Source of the DNA: Buchnera aphidicola (Cavariella theobaldi)
Lineage (GTDB): Bacteria; Pseudomonadota; Gammaproteobacteria; Enterobacterales; Enterobacteriaceae
Direction: 5' to 3'
Assembly: GCF_964059165.1 (NCBI RefSeq)
Contig: NZ_OZ060413.1
Span: 124,001-188,000 of the forward strand
DNA: 64,000 nucleotides
The translations under genes and the position numbers were made by a program. Every line of letters starts with the position of its first letter. The stretch's first letter is position 1. Below, piece after piece: positions 34,118-46,076 of this stretch. Under the pieces are notes generated by a model. That model was not told the DNA's origin. It made no database searches and worked only from the letters and a program-made list of their open reading frames with translations.

Positions 34118-35091
34118 TATTTTTAGAAACCAATATATTTGCCATTATATCGTCTTTTTGTAAGGTTATATTTATATTGTTTTTTATTATTTTTTTTAGT
34201 GCTATGTTGAGCATTGTTGAGCGTAAATTACTAGCTTTTTTTCAAAATAGGCATGGTCCAAATCGTGTCGGATGGTCTGGTAGTTTACAGATTTGTGCGG
34301 ATATGATTAAAATATTGTTTAAAGAAGATTGGGTGCCTGCATTTAGTGAAAAAGGTATATTCGTTTTAGCACCAGTAATTGCTTTTATTTCTTTACTTAC
34401 AGTCATTGCAATTGTTCCATTTACATCAACTTTTTTTATAATTAATTTAAATATTGGAATATTATTTTTTCTGATGATGGCTAGTATATCAGTTTATGCA
34501 GTTTTATTTGCTGGTTGGTCAAGTAATAACAAGTATTCATTATTAGGAGCTGTTCGTGCTGTTGCTCAAACACTGAGTTATGAAGTATTTTTAGGATTAT
34601 CATTAATGGGTGTTATAGCAGAATCTGGTTCTTTTAACATATTAGATATTGTTAATAGCCAGAAGCATTTATGGAATATATTTCCTCAATTTTTAGGATT
34701 TTTAACTTTTTTTATAGCGGGATTATCTATTTGTCATAGGCATCCATTTGATCAACCAGAATCAGAACAAGAATTAGCTGATGGTTATCATATTGAATAT
34801 TCTGGTATGAAGTTTGGGCTATTTTTTATCGGAGAATACATCTCTATTATAGTTATTTCTTCTTTAATAACAAGCATATTTTTCGGTGGTTGGATGGGCC
34901 CTTTTCTTCCAGGTATTATATGGTTTATGATCAAAACTATATTATTTATTTTTCTTTTTATTTTAATTCGAGCATCCTTACCAAGGCCTCGGTATGACCA
35001 TGTTTTATCATTTGGTTGGAAATTTTGTTTACCTTTAACACTATTAAATTTGCTTTTAACTGCTTTCTTTTTATTGTTAAAAACAACTTAA
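34114..35091 (+). CDS. nuoH: NADH-quinone oxidoreductase subunit H
   Basis: The membrane subunit that, with NuoB and NuoD, forms the quinone chamber. It has 325 residues, the same as E. coli, with about eight transmembrane segments. Conserved parts are the N-terminal [22 protein letters not shown], the loop [17 protein letters not shown], and the acidic [21 protein letters not shown] loop facing the quinone path. Its ATG overlaps the nuoG stop (ATGA). Confidence 0.98.
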   Translation: MIFLETNIFAIISSFCKVIFILFFIIFFSAMLSIVERKLLAFFQNRHGPNRVGWSGSLQICADMIKILFKEDWVPAFSEKGIFVLAPVIAFISLLTVIAIVPFTSTFFIINLNIGILFFLMMASISVYAVLFAGWSSNNKYSLLGAVRAVAQTLSYEVFLGLSLMGVIAESGSFNILDIVNSQKHLWNIFPQFLGFLTFFIAGLSICHRHPFDQPESEQELADGYHIEYSGMKFGLFFIGEYISIIVISSLITSIFFGGWMGPFLPGIIWFMIKTILFIFLFILIRASLPRPRYDHVLSFGWKFCLPLTLLNLLLTAFFLLLKTT

Positions 35092-35105
35092 GAGATATTT
35101 TATTT

Positions 35106-35648
35106 ATGACTTTAAAGAATATTATTATTGGATTTATGACTCAAATACGCAGTATATATATGATAGGTATAAATATATTCTTTCCATCAGAAACAAAACT
35201 ATATCCAGAAGAATCGGTTGCATTATCACCGCGTTATCGGGGTCGCATAATATTAACTCGTAATTTAGATAATGAAGAACGTTGTGTTGCTTGCAATTTA
35301 TGCGCTGTTGTTTGTCCTGTGGATTGTATTTCTTTACAAAAATCTGAGATGATCAATGGTCGTTGGTACCCGGAATTTTTTAGAATTAATTTTTCTCGAT
35401 GTATTTTTTGTGGATTATGCGAAGAAGCATGCCCCACTGCTGCTATTCAATTAATACCAGATTTTGAATTAGCTGAATTTAAAAGACAAGATTTAGTATA
35501 TGAAAAAAAAGATTTATTAATTTCCGGTCCTGGAAAATATTCAGATTACAATTTTTATCATTTTTCTGGAGTAACATTTAAAGGAAAAAAAACAGGTTCT
35601 CTGGATAGAGAACACAAGCCAGTCAGCGTGAAAAATTTATTACCATAA
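35106..35648 (+). CDS. nuoI: NADH-quinone oxidoreductase subunit I
   Basis: A ferredoxin-like subunit with two [4Fe-4S] clusters (N6a and N6b). From this ATG it has 180 residues, exactly the E. coli length, starting [16 protein letters not shown]. Cluster motifs are [15 protein letters not shown] and [15 protein letters not shown]. The open frame extends 30 codons upstream into nuoH, but that part only translates nuoH DNA out of frame, so I reject it. An AGAGA element lies about 10 nt before the ATG. Confidence 0.98.
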   Translation: MTLKNIIIGFMTQIRSIYMIGINIFFPSETKLYPEESVALSPRYRGRIILTRNLDNEERCVACNLCAVVCPVDCISLQKSEMINGRWYPEFFRINFSRCIFCGLCEEACPTAAIQLIPDFELAEFKRQDLVYEKKDLLISGPGKYSDYNFYHFSGVTFKGKKTGSLDREHKPVSVKNLLP

Positions 35649-35657
35649 GGAGTTTTT

Positions 35658-36170
35658 ATGCAATTTGTTTTTTATGTTAGCTCCTGTATCGCTATTTTAT
35701 CTACTATATTAGTTATTTTTCAGAAAAATGCCATATATGCTTTGCTGTATTTAATCATTTCTATGTTATCTATATCTACTATTTTTTTTGCATTAGGTGC
35801 TTTTTTTATAGGAGCTTTAGAAGTTATTATTTATGCTGGGGCAATTATGGTATTGTTTGTTTTTGTAATTATGGTTTTAAATTCAGGAGAAAATTCTATT
35901 CATCAAGAAACACAATATTTTAAATATAAATTATGGATTGTACCTGGTATATTATCATGTTTTTTATTTATTTTAATGTTGTATGTTGTTTCATTTTTAA
36001 GAGATCAATATATACATTCTATTGTTATAGATTCTAAATTTGTTGGCATAAGTTTGTTTGGCCCATATTTGTTATTAGTAGAATTATTGTCTATGATTCT
36101 TTTATCTGCATTGGTAGTAGTATTTCATATCGGAAAAGATGATAATACAAAATATTTAGATGAAAAATAA
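35658..36170 (+). CDS. nuoJ: NADH-quinone oxidoreductase subunit J
   Basis: A membrane subunit of the proton-pumping arm. It has 170 residues (184 in E. coli) and five predicted transmembrane segments. The third segment, LGAFFIGALEVIIYAGAIMV, carries the pi-bulge/glutamate region typical of the family. The C-terminal extramembrane tail is shorter than in E. coli. A ribosome-binding site AAGGAG lies 6 nt before the ATG, and nuoI ends 9 nt upstream. Confidence 0.96.
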   Translation: MQFVFYVSSCIAILSTILVIFQKNAIYALLYLIISMLSISTIFFALGAFFIGALEVIIYAGAIMVLFVFVIMVLNSGENSIHQETQYFKYKLWIVPGILSCFLFILMLYVVSFLRDQYIHSIVIDSKFVGISLFGPYLLLVELLSMILLSALVVVFHIGKDDNTKYLDEK

Positions 36171-36209
36171 AGTAATATCTTATATTTATATCTAAGAGGA
36201 CAACAATTG

Positions 36210-36512
36210 ATGATTTCTTTATTTTATGGATTATGTTTGTCATTAATATTATTTATATTAGGCTTAATGTCTCTTTTTGTTCGTCGTAATTTGTTATTTA
36301 TTTTAATTAGCTTAGAAATTATGATAAATGCTGTTGGAGTGGCTTTGATTATAGTCGGTTCATATTGGCAACAAGTGGATGGTCAAGTAATGTATATATG
36401 TGCTATTACTTTGGCTGGAGCAGAAGCTAGTATAGCTTTATCATTATTATTACGTCTTTATAGACGCTATAAGACATTAAATATTAACGTGTTAAGTGAG
36501 ATGAGTGGATGA
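36210..36512 (+). CDS. nuoK: NADH-quinone oxidoreductase subunit K
   Basis: A small MrpC-like antiporter-related subunit with three transmembrane helices. It has 100 residues, the same as E. coli. The buried glutamates are in [10 protein letters not shown] (segment 2) and [11 protein letters not shown] (segment 3). I chose the ATG at 36210 over the TTG one codon upstream; AAGAGGA lies about 10 nt before it. The stop codon overlaps the nuoL start. Confidence 0.97.
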   Translation: MISLFYGLCLSLILFILGLMSLFVRRNLLFILISLEIMINAVGVALIIVGSYWQQVDGQVMYICAITLAGAEASIALSLLLRLYRRYKTLNINVLSEMSG

Positions 36513-38344
36513 ATATTATGTTTTTTGTGATTTTATTTCCATTGATGAGTTTTTTATTTTTATCTTATACACAAGGTGTAATATCTAAAAAAAATGCTAC
36601 TAATATAGGTATAGTATCAATATTTTTGTCTTTTATGCTTACGGTTTTTTATAGTATAAAATTTTTTAATGATAGTTCACTCGTGTTAGTGCAGTCATTA
36701 TGGACCTGGTTTTCTATAGATGGTCTGAATATTGACTTTGGTTTAGTATTAGATGGATTATCTTTAAGCATGTTAGGTGTAGTTACTGGAGTGGGATTAT
36801 TAATACATGTTTTTTCTATTTGGTACATGCGATTAGAAGAAGGGTATTCAAGGTTTTTTGCCTATACTAATTTGTTTATAGCCAGTATGCTAATATTAGT
36901 ATTAGCAGATAATTTTTTATTTATGTATTTAGGGTGGGAGGGTGTTAGTGTATGCTCTTATTTATTAATTGGTTTTTATTATAAAAAAAATTACAATATT
37001 GCATGTGCTTTTAAATCTTTTGTTTTAACACGTATATCTGATATTTTTTTAATTATTGCTTTATTTTTAATATATAAAGTATATGGAACATTTAATTTTC
37101 AAGATATTCATATTTTATCTAATGCTTCTAATATAGAAAATATTTTGGATATTAATATTATTAATATATTATTATTTATTGGTGTTATTGGAAAATCAGC
37201 ACAATTACCATTGCAAACTTGGTTAACTGATGCAATGGTTGGTCCAACACCTGTATCAGCTTTAATACATGCTTCTACTATGGTAACAGCCGGTGTATAT
37301 TTAATATCAAGAATTCATTTTTTATTTTTATTAACGCCACAAGTGTTATATTTGATTAGTTTAACTGGTGTAATAACAATATTTTTATCTAGTTTTTCTG
37401 CATTAGTACAGACTGATATTAAGCGTATTTTAGCATATTCAACTATAAGTCAAATTGGTTACATGTTTTTGGCTTTGGGTGTACAAGCTTGGCAGGCGGC
37501 TATTATACATCTCATTATGCATGCTATTTTTAAAGCATTATTATTTTTGTCTGCTGGTTCTTTAATTATATCCTGTAATCATGAGAAAAATATTTTTAAA
37601 ATGGGTGGTTTGCGTACAAAATTACCTTTTTTATATATTAGTTTTTTAGTCGGTGGTTTATCTTTAATTTCTTTTCCTTTAATAACATCGGGTTTTTACA
37701 GTAAAGGTAATATTTTATTTAGTGTTTTACAAAAAGGATATTTAAATTTTTTCTTGATTGGTTTATTTTGTTCTTTCTTAACTGCGTTATATACTTTTCG
37801 AATGATTTTTGTCATATTTCATGGAAAAAATAAATTGTCAGTTGTTATAAATAAGGGATTGACACATGATATACCTTTATTTTTATTATTAGTTTTTTCT
37901 ACTTTTATAGGATCATTTATTGCACCGCCCTTATTGTTTGTATTTCCATTAGTAATAATTAATGATCACGGTAAATTTTTATTTGAAATATTTTCTAGTA
38001 TGGTATCTATTTTGGGGGTTTTCATATCCTATTATTTATGGGTTCAAAATAATTCTTTTATACGTAACATTTGTACATTTAAAATTAGTGAAAAAATATT
38101 ACATATATTGCGTAATGGATGGTATTTTGATTGGTTGTACAATATATTTTTTATACAATTATATTTATATATTGCTAAATTTTTAAACATTGATTTTATA
38201 AGTATGATTACTAATTTTTTTATTGATCAAATTATTTTCAGTAGTAAATTTTTTTTAAAAAAAATTAGTGGTAATACTATTGATTACGCATTATCTATGA
38301 TATATAGCATAATTTTAATTTTTGCATGTATTTTATTTTTTTAA
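36509..38344 (+). CDS. nuoL: NADH-quinone oxidoreductase subunit L
   Basis: The distal antiporter-like proton-pumping subunit with the long lateral helix. It has 611 residues (613 in E. coli) and about 16 transmembrane segments. The glutamate in [15 protein letters not shown] near residue 144, the lysine in [16 protein letters not shown] near 229 and the histidine region [19 protein letters not shown] are kept. The C-terminal amphipathic helix region (about 520-590) is strongly diverged and rich in Ile/Phe, as expected from the base composition. It overlaps nuoK by 4 nt. Confidence 0.97.
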   Translation: MNIMFFVILFPLMSFLFLSYTQGVISKKNATNIGIVSIFLSFMLTVFYSIKFFNDSSLVLVQSLWTWFSIDGLNIDFGLVLDGLSLSMLGVVTGVGLLIHVFSIWYMRLEEGYSRFFAYTNLFIASMLILVLADNFLFMYLGWEGVSVCSYLLIGFYYKKNYNIACAFKSFVLTRISDIFLIIALFLIYKVYGTFNFQDIHILSNASNIENILDINIINILLFIGVIGKSAQLPLQTWLTDAMVGPTPVSALIHASTMVTAGVYLISRIHFLFLLTPQVLYLISLTGVITIFLSSFSALVQTDIKRILAYSTISQIGYMFLALGVQAWQAAIIHLIMHAIFKALLFLSAGSLIISCNHEKNIFKMGGLRTKLPFLYISFLVGGLSLISFPLITSGFYSKGNILFSVLQKGYLNFFLIGLFCSFLTALYTFRMIFVIFHGKNKLSVVINKGLTHDIPLFLLLVFSTFIGSFIAPPLLFVFPLVIINDHGKFLFEIFSSMVSILGVFISYYLWVQNNSFIRNICTFKISEKILHILRNGWYFDWLYNIFFIQLYLYIAKFLNIDFISMITNFFIDQIIFSSKFFLKKISGNTIDYALSMIYSIILIFACILFF

Positions 38345-38381
38345 TTAAATAATTTTATTAAACAACAGGAATATACGTGTA

Positions 38382-39887
38382 ATGTTAGTTTTATTATTAA
38401 TTATTTTTCCATTTTTTAGTAGCATTTTTTCGCTATTTTTTTCATTTTATGGAAAAAATCTTCCTCGTTTAATTGCTTTGATAGGGATGGGATTAACATT
38501 ATTCATTACAATAGTAATATGGCAGACAGAAAATTATAATTTTTTTCAAATGGATAATTATTTTGCTGCAAATCATCAATTTGTATCTTCTTGGATACCA
38601 AGATTTGGAATTGAATTTAACATAGCTATTGATGGTGTATCTCTTTTGATGGTGTTTTTAACAAGTTTCTTAGGAATAATCGGAATATTATGCGCGTGGA
38701 ATGATATTCATGAGAATACAGGATTTTTTTATTTTAATTTAATGCTGGTATTAACAGGAATATTGGGTGTTTTTATCGCATATGATTTATTTTTATTTTT
38801 TTGTTTTTGGGAATTAATATTAGTACCAATGTATTTTTTAATAATATTATGGGGTCGAAAAACAAATACGGGGCAAAAGCGCTGCGCAGCTGCTAATAAG
38901 TTTTTTATGTATACGCAATCTTCTGGTGTTTTAATATTGATTGCAATATTAGGTTTAGTTTATACCGATTATCAAAGTACTCATGTGTTAACATTTAATT
39001 ATAATTCTTTAATTAATACACCTATGTCTCTGCGTAGAGAATATTTTTTTATGTTATGTTTTTTTATAGCGTTTGCAGTTAAAATGCCTATTTTTCCATT
39101 TCATGGATGGTTGCCGGATGTACATTCTAACTCACCTACTTGTGGTGCATTAGATATAGTGGGTGTGCTTTTAAAAACTGCACCTTATGCATTGTTACGT
39201 TATAGTATTGTTCTTTTTCCTCATGCAAGTAGACATTTTTCTATAATAGCAATGTGTTTGGGATTAATTAGTATTTTTTATGGAGCTATAGTAGCTTTTG
39301 CTCAAACAGATATTAAACGTGTTATTGCTTATTCTTCTATTTCTCATATGGGATTAATTATTATTGCATTATATAGTAATAGCATTATGGCATTTCAAGG
39401 CGCAATCGTACAGATGCTATCAAATAGTATTACCTCTTCTTCTTTGTGTGTTTTATCAGGTCAACTATATAAACGTTTTAAAACTCATGATATACGTCAA
39501 ATGGGAGGCGTGTGGGAATATATTTTTTGGATTCCAGCATTTACTTTATTTTTTTCTTTAGCCAATTTAGGATTACCTGGTACAGGGAATTTTATAGGTG
39601 AATTTTTAATATTAATAAGCGTTTTTCAAATTTTTCCCATTATATCTATTATTTCTACCATTGGCTTGTTTCTTTCTATGTTGTATTCTTTAAATATGAT
39701 ACAAAAAATTTACTATGGTGTATCACAAAAAAAGTTTTTATTATCCCCGGTTAGTATACAAGAATTATGGATAGTACTGGTATTAATTTTTTCCTTAATC
39801 TTTATTGGTTTACAACCGCAAACAATTTTAGAGATTTCACAATATTCTCTAATAAATATTAAAAAAACATTTGATGACTCTTTTTAA
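38382..39887 (+). CDS. nuoM: NADH-quinone oxidoreductase subunit M
   Basis: An antiporter-like proton-pumping subunit with 14 predicted transmembrane segments. It has 501 residues (509 in E. coli). The key glutamate is in FCFWELILVPMYFL, the two conserved lysines are in FAVKMPIFPFHGWLPD and GVLLKTAPYALLR, and the late glutamate is in GNFIGEFLIL. One usual residue is changed. The E. coli segment with A-H-G-L-S-A reads L-S-N-S-I-T here, so the histidine corresponding to about His348 is Asn348. The neighbouring ISHMG histidine is kept. Confidence 0.97.
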   Translation: MLVLLLIIFPFFSSIFSLFFSFYGKNLPRLIALIGMGLTLFITIVIWQTENYNFFQMDNYFAANHQFVSSWIPRFGIEFNIAIDGVSLLMVFLTSFLGIIGILCAWNDIHENTGFFYFNLMLVLTGILGVFIAYDLFLFFCFWELILVPMYFLIILWGRKTNTGQKRCAAANKFFMYTQSSGVLILIAILGLVYTDYQSTHVLTFNYNSLINTPMSLRREYFFMLCFFIAFAVKMPIFPFHGWLPDVHSNSPTCGALDIVGVLLKTAPYALLRYSIVLFPHASRHFSIIAMCLGLISIFYGAIVAFAQTDIKRVIAYSSISHMGLIIIALYSNSIMAFQGAIVQMLSNSITSSSLCVLSGQLYKRFKTHDIRQMGGVWEYIFWIPAFTLFFSLANLGLPGTGNFIGEFLILISVFQIFPIISIISTIGLFLSMLYSLNMIQKIYYGVSQKKFLLSPVSIQELWIVLVLIFSLIFIGLQPQTILEISQYSLINIKKTFDDSF

Positions 39888-39907
39888 CAATAAGGTTTTA
39901 ATTAGTA

Positions 39908-41374
39908 ATGATTATAAATTCAGAGGAATTCACAGCATTGTTGCCTTTTTTGATTTTGATATCAACAGTAATTTTAGTAATGTTATCTATTGCATATCGT
40001 CGCAATCATTGTTTTGTTGCTGTATCAAGTACGTTAGGTTTACTTTGTTCTTTCTTTTCTTTATTTTTAGTCAATACAGTACTTCCGCGGCATATAACTA
40101 CTTTATTTTATGTGACAAAATACTCTATTTTTTATATGGGTATAGTTTTATTATCCAGTATTATTAGTTGTATTTTTGCGTATTCTTGGTTATATAAATA
40201 TCGATTAAATAAAGAAGAATTTTATTTATTAATTTTGTTTTCTACTTTAGGTGCTATTGGATTAATTATATCTGATCATTTTTCATCTTTATTTGTAAGT
40301 ATTGAACTGATATCTTTACCAATATTTGGTTTGATTTTTTATTCGCATTATTATAAATACGCTTTAGAAGCTACATTGAAATATATTATTTTATCTAGTG
40401 TATCATCTAGTTTTTTATTATTAGGTATTGCTTGGATTTATGCTATTTCTGGAAGTTTAAGTTTATCAGCTATGCATCAAGTATTAAATATAGAATTTTT
40501 AAATTCACAATTTGTAATTTTTTTTGGTTTATTTATGGTATTTTTCTCTTTATTTTTTAAATTATCCATTGTTCCTTTTCATATATGGATAGCTGATATA
40601 TATCAAGGTACTCCCGCATTAGTTTTATCTTTTTTTTCTAATGCTGCAAAAATTTCTATTGTTGTTTTTATGGTTCACTTTTTTTCATACTGTTCTTTAG
40701 AAAATCATGAAACATTATATGCATTAATATTTTTAATGATTTTTTTATCTATTATTTTGGGAAATTTAATGGCTATTATACAAAATAATATTAAACGATT
40801 ATTTGGATATACAGCCATTTCACAACTGGGCTATTTATTAATTGCACTATTGGTATTAAAGAATCATTATTTTTTTTCATTAGAAGCAATAGGTATAGGT
40901 CTAGTTAGTTATTTTTTTGCTAATATATCTTTTTTTGGTAGTATTGCTTTAGTATCTAATCCAAATTATTTGAAAGATATTGATTTGATGACGTCATATC
41001 GAGGTTTATTTTGGACGCAACCTATCTTATCTGGGATACTAACAATAGTATATCTTTCTTTAGCAGGTGTACCTTTTACTCTTGGTTTTATTAGTAAATT
41101 TTATATCCTTTCTATTATAATACAAAATCATCTATGGGTTCTAGGTGTTTCTTTTTTCATTGGATCTGTTTTAGGTTTTTATTGCTATTTGCGGTTGATT
41201 ATCAATTTTTATTTAAAACCGGTAAAATTATTGCAGAATAATATAAAACTTTCTAGTAAATGGATGTATACTTTTTCTGGTATTATAATTATTATTTCAG
41301 GAATTATATTATTGATATTAGGTATATATCCGAATCCTTTAATATATTTGGTACAATCCGCTGTATATGTTTAA
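39908..41374 (+). CDS. nuoN: NADH-quinone oxidoreductase subunit N
   Basis: The third antiporter-like subunit and last gene of the nuo operon. It has 488 residues (485 in E. coli) and 14 predicted transmembrane segments. The glutamate in FVSIELISLPIFGLIFY, the lysine in LFFKLSIVPFHIWIADIYQGTP and the late lysine region LGFISKFYI are present. It starts 20 nt after nuoM. With this gene all thirteen E. coli-type nuo genes are present, so the symbiont keeps a full NADH-driven proton pump. Confidence 0.97.
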   Translation: MIINSEEFTALLPFLILISTVILVMLSIAYRRNHCFVAVSSTLGLLCSFFSLFLVNTVLPRHITTLFYVTKYSIFYMGIVLLSSIISCIFAYSWLYKYRLNKEEFYLLILFSTLGAIGLIISDHFSSLFVSIELISLPIFGLIFYSHYYKYALEATLKYIILSSVSSSFLLLGIAWIYAISGSLSLSAMHQVLNIEFLNSQFVIFFGLFMVFFSLFFKLSIVPFHIWIADIYQGTPALVLSFFSNAAKISIVVFMVHFFSYCSLENHETLYALIFLMIFLSIILGNLMAIIQNNIKRLFGYTAISQLGYLLIALLVLKNHYFFSLEAIGIGLVSYFFANISFFGSIALVSNPNYLKDIDLMTSYRGLFWTQPILSGILTIVYLSLAGVPFTLGFISKFYILSIIIQNHLWVLGVSFFIGSVLGFYCYLRLIINFYLKPVKLLQNNIKLSSKWMYTFSGIIIIISGIILLILGIYPNPLIYLVQSAVYV

Positions 41375-41439
41375 TAATTTTCGTAACGTAAATATTTATA
41401 TATAATTTATTATTTTTCTTAGAAAGGATATTTAGTTTA

Positions 41440-42387
41440 ATGAAAAATTTTTTTATTCCATTTTTTTGGAGTATTTTTTTTTTCTTGATTTTAATAGCAT
41501 TTATAATAGATTATATAAGACAAAAAAAAAATAAAAAATCATTATACATACAAAATATGCATTTTAATGATTTTTTATGGTTATTTTTATCATGTGTATT
41601 TGTTTTTCTATTATGGTTGTTTTCGTATTATGATCAAGGAGTAATTTTTGCTAATTCAAGAATTATAATGTTTCTTTCTGGATATTTATTAGAAATGTTA
41701 TTATCAGTAGATAATGTATTTGTATGGTTTTTAATTTTTGAAGCGCTTAAAATACCTTTCATTTATCACAAAAAAATTTTATTGTATGGAATATGGGGTT
41801 CTTGTATATTACGTTTAATAATAATTTTTTCTGGTGGTATATTATTTTCTTACTGGCATTGGTTATTGTATTTTTTTGGTGTATTTTTTTTACTAACAGG
41901 TCTTAAAATTATTTTTTTTCGTAATTCAAAAAAAGAAAAAAAACATAAAACATGCATGCCTTTTCTATATAAATTTTTTCGTGTCACAAATACAATTGAT
42001 AGTGAAAAATTTTTTTTAATAAAAAACAACAAATTTTTTATTACGCCTTTATTCGTATGTTTAATTTTAATAGAATGTAGTGATATCATATGTGCTATGG
42101 ATAGTATTCCTGCTATTTTTTCTGTTACAAATGATTTTTTAATAATATTCACTTCTAATATACTATCAGTACTAGCTTTAAGATCTATTTATTTGTTATT
42201 ATTACGTTTTATAAAAAAATTTTCTATATTAAAATATGGTTTATCCGTAATATTCATATTTATTGGATTGAAAATACTACTGAACAAATATATTTTTATT
42301 TCCTCTATGATGTTTTTTATCACTGTACTTATGATATTAATTTTAACTTTAATAATCGATTATTTTTTTTATAGTAAAAAATTATAA
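41440..42387 (+). CDS. alx: TerC/Alx-family membrane protein, likely Mn2+ exporter
   Basis: A membrane protein with 315 residues, closest by eye to E. coli Alx (YgjT, 321 residues), a TerC-family protein implicated in manganese export. About nine transmembrane segments are seen. The two family signatures with acidic residues in the membrane are LEMLLSVDNVFVWFLIF (about 87-103) and IECSDIICAMDSIPAIFSVT (about 212-231). The latter is nearly identical to E. coli apart from LVELSDVIFAVDSIP. AGAAAGGA precedes the ATG. Only 65 nt separate it from nuoN, so read-through is possible. That gap is too short for the long manganese/pH-responsive leader of E. coli alx. Confidence 0.85.
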   Translation: MKNFFIPFFWSIFFFLILIAFIIDYIRQKKNKKSLYIQNMHFNDFLWLFLSCVFVFLLWLFSYYDQGVIFANSRIIMFLSGYLLEMLLSVDNVFVWFLIFEALKIPFIYHKKILLYGIWGSCILRLIIIFSGGILFSYWHWLLYFFGVFFLLTGLKIIFFRNSKKEKKHKTCMPFLYKFFRVTNTIDSEKFFLIKNNKFFITPLFVCLILIECSDIICAMDSIPAIFSVTNDFLIIFTSNILSVLALRSIYLLLLRFIKKFSILKYGLSVIFIFIGLKILLNKYIFISSMMFFITVLMILILTLIIDYFFYSKKL

Positions 42388-42585
42388 TACGGTTATTGTA
42401 TAATAATTTTTATATAAAGTCATATTATGTATTTTTTGATATATAAACAAAATAGTATGTACAATAAAAATTATTTTTTATGATAAAAAATATTAAAATA
42501 TGTTAGGAAATATATTATGTTGAATATTTTGAATATGATACTTTTAGATACGTGGTTAAAGACAGTGCGTGTCAAATTTTTTTAG
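42388..42585. other. AT-rich spacer after the alx-type gene
   Basis: About 200 nt of AT-rich sequence with no recognisable gene. It begins a 1.24-kb gene-free interval that runs to prs at 43627; the next two entries describe degraded open stretches inside that interval. Confidence 0.5.
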
Positions 42586-42768
42586 AGCGGCTATGTTGGT
42601 AGAATAAATAGAAAATCAACGATTGATAGAATTTTAGAAAAATTATTTTTCAATTTTGAGTATATAATTATTTTTTATATTTTATCTTATATCATGTGTT
42701 ATTTGAAAAATATTACAATTCATGGTATTTTTTGTAAAATATATTATATTTCTTTTTTTGATCTTTAA
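42586..42768 (+). pseudogene. Possible cvpA remnant
   Basis: A 60-codon stop-free stretch without a start codon. Its first part contains the words STIDRILEKLF followed by a hydrophobic run, resembling the CvpA (colicin V production) segment G-T-D-R-V-L-G-x-x-F-G and the membrane helix behind it. From memory of other Buchnera chromosomes, cvpA lies between nuoN and prs, which would fit, but the match is short. Low confidence; it could be chance. Confidence 0.25.
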
Positions 42769-42781
42769 AAACGAGATTTTT

Positions 42782-43303
42782 AATAATCAGTTATTATATA
42801 TTAAAATTTTTTGTATAAATTTTTATTTTAATAACTCTATTAGATATTTTATATTATTAATCGGTATCGGTTTTGAATTATATTTTTATAAATATTTTTA
42901 AATGCTAATTAATCCATCATTTCTAATATCAGGATAAAACATTATTGTTTTTGAGATGGTATTGATTAAGAATTTCAAAAAAATACGATATTTCATATCT
43001 GGTAGTATTTCTATAATCGGAATCACTCATATTCTAATCTGTATCAATACAGTAGTGAAAATATAAAAATGAATTGACAATAACCTTGTCCATGGTTCAA
43101 TATCTAGAATAACATACATACACTACAACAAATATTATGAGCAATTACTTTATTGTTTTACTATTTTAATACAGAAATACTATATTGTTTATCCGCATCT
43201 TGATTTTATTTCAGATATAGAACAAGGATTGTGTCTAGATGTCGTATTATATTTTTTAAAAAAATTAAAAAATAAAGGTATTTCCGATATTTTATTTTTT
43301 TAG
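42782..43303 (+). pseudogene. Degraded unidentified coding stretch
   Basis: One frame (third position of 42782) stays open over most of 520 nt, with stops only at 42899, 42935, 43064, 43070 and 43301. The last part, 43073-43303, is 76 codons long without a start. It reads like normal protein, with words such as VHGSISRITYIHYNKYYEQ and DIEQGLCLDVVLYFLKKL. Adding one T to the T run at the final stop would extend the frame through EYLNDSQWSCV to about 43338. I cannot name the family. The pattern fits a gene lost recently enough to keep its frame. Confidence 0.4.
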
Positions 43304-43573
43304 AATATTTGAACGATTCTCAGTGGTCATGTGTTTAAAAATTTTTGTATTTATAAAATATAGAAATATAAAATACTTATCTCCACGCAGTATTTTTTTA
43401 GTTTAAAATATCTATTTTTTAGAAAATAATAAAAAAATTTATTATTAGTATATTTTTTTAATTGTATCTGGAAGGATGATATTAAAAATAAAATATCGAT
43501 ATAATATATAACAATAGAAAAATTTTTTTAAAACAGCTAAAATCATATATTAATAAAATTATTTTTTTATTAA

Positions 43574-43618
43574 CTAAGCACATGATAATTTCTTTAATAA
43601 ATATTACATTGTGCTTAG
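43574..43618 (-). terminator. Hairpin downstream of prs
   Basis: Perfect 9-bp inverted repeat CTAAGCACA / TGTGCTTAG at 43574-43582 and 43610-43618 with a 27-nt loop, 9 nt beyond the prs stop. It is comparatively GC-containing for this region. No clean U run follows on the prs strand, so it may stabilise the mRNA end rather than terminate by itself. Confidence 0.4.
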
Positions 43619-43626
43619 TATAATAT

Positions 43627-44994
<1,368 letters not shown>

Positions 44995-46074
44995 ATGAAT
45001 AGTTCTATTTTAAAAAAATTGAAATATTTACGTAATCGTTATGAAGAAATTGAAGTAATGCTTGCTGAAAAAGATTTGATTTTTAATCAAGAAAGATTTA
45101 AAAATTTATCAAAAGAGTATTTACAGATTTCTGAAGTAATACAATACTTTATTGAATGGGAAAAATTAGCATTAGAAAAAAAAGATATACAAGATTTATT
45201 ACAAGATGAAGAATTTTTTTATATTGCACAAGAAGAATTATGTAAATTGAATCAAAAAATGAAAATAATAGAAAAAAAAATTAAATTATTGCTACTACCT
45301 AAGGATCCTAATGATAAAAATAGTTGCTTTATTGAAATCAGAGCGGCAACTGGAGGGGATGAAGCTTCTATTTTTGCAGGAGAATTATTTAGAATGTATA
45401 CGAAATATACAGAACAGCACATGTGGAATACTGAAATTATGAGTATTAGTGCAGGTGAAAAAGGTGGTTTCAAGGAAATAATAGCTAAAATTACAGGTAA
45501 AGGTGCCTGTGGTCGTTTAAAATTTGAGTCTGGTGGGCATAGAGTACAAAGAGTGCCGGAAACAGAATCTCAAGGAAGAATTCATACATCTACATGCACA
45601 GTTGCTATAATGCCTGTTAGACCAAAATCGAAACAAGAAGATATCAATCCTGCTGACTTAAAAATTGATACTTTTCGCTCTTCTGGTGCAGGCGGTCAAC
45701 ATGTAAATACTACTGATTCTGCTATTAGAATCACTCATATTCCGACTGGTTGTGTTGTAGAATGTCAAGATGAGCGTTCACAACATAAAAATAAAGCAAA
45801 AGCATTATCTATTTTATCAGCTCGTATTTTTTCTGCGCAATTAGCTAAGAATCATGAAGAAAATTCATCGATGAGACGATTATTACTGGGTAGTGGCGAG
45901 CGTTCTGATCGAAATCGTACATATAATTTTCCTCAAAACAGAGTTACTGATCACAGAATTAATTTGACTATATATAAATTAGATGAAGTACTGCAAGGAA
46001 AATTAGATTTATTAATTAATCCTATGATTCAAGAGTATCAAGCAGATATGTTAACATTATTATCACGATCTTAA
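44995..46074 (+). CDS. prfA: Peptide chain release factor 1
   Basis: Recognises UAA and UAG and triggers peptide release. From this ATG it has 359 residues (360 in E. coli), starting [18 protein letters not shown]. The codon-recognition tripeptide of the P-x-T type is PET in [12 protein letters not shown]. coli has PAT. The catalytic GGQ is in [16 protein letters not shown] near residue 235. An upstream in-frame ATG at 44980 adds five residues, but a GAGA lies just before the chosen start and the alignment favours it. prmC, which methylates this GGQ glutamine, follows after 2 nt. Confidence 0.97.
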   Translation: MNSSILKKLKYLRNRYEEIEVMLAEKDLIFNQERFKNLSKEYLQISEVIQYFIEWEKLALEKKDIQDLLQDEEFFYIAQEELCKLNQKMKIIEKKIKLLLLPKDPNDKNSCFIEIRAATGGDEASIFAGELFRMYTKYTEQHMWNTEIMSISAGEKGGFKEIIAKITGKGACGRLKFESGGHRVQRVPETESQGRIHTSTCTVAIMPVRPKSKQEDINPADLKIDTFRSSGAGGQHVNTTDSAIRITHIPTGCVVECQDERSQHKNKAKALSILSARIFSAQLAKNHEENSSMRRLLLGSGERSDRNRTYNFPQNRVTDHRINLTIYKLDEVLQGKLDLLINPMIQEYQADMLTLLSRS

Positions 46075-46076
46075 AT

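Noticed and set aside
35016-35105. Thirty extra N-terminal codons of nuoI
   Set aside because: They translate the end of nuoH in another frame, and the ATG at 35106 gives the exact E. coli length.
39871-40167. 98-codon plus-strand frame across the nuoM end and nuoN start
   Set aside because: Out-of-frame reading of nuoN; nuoN itself is intact and fully conserved.
41850-42152. Minus-strand 100-codon frame inside the alx-type gene
   Set aside because: Its basic, low-complexity product is an antisense reading of the membrane-protein gene.
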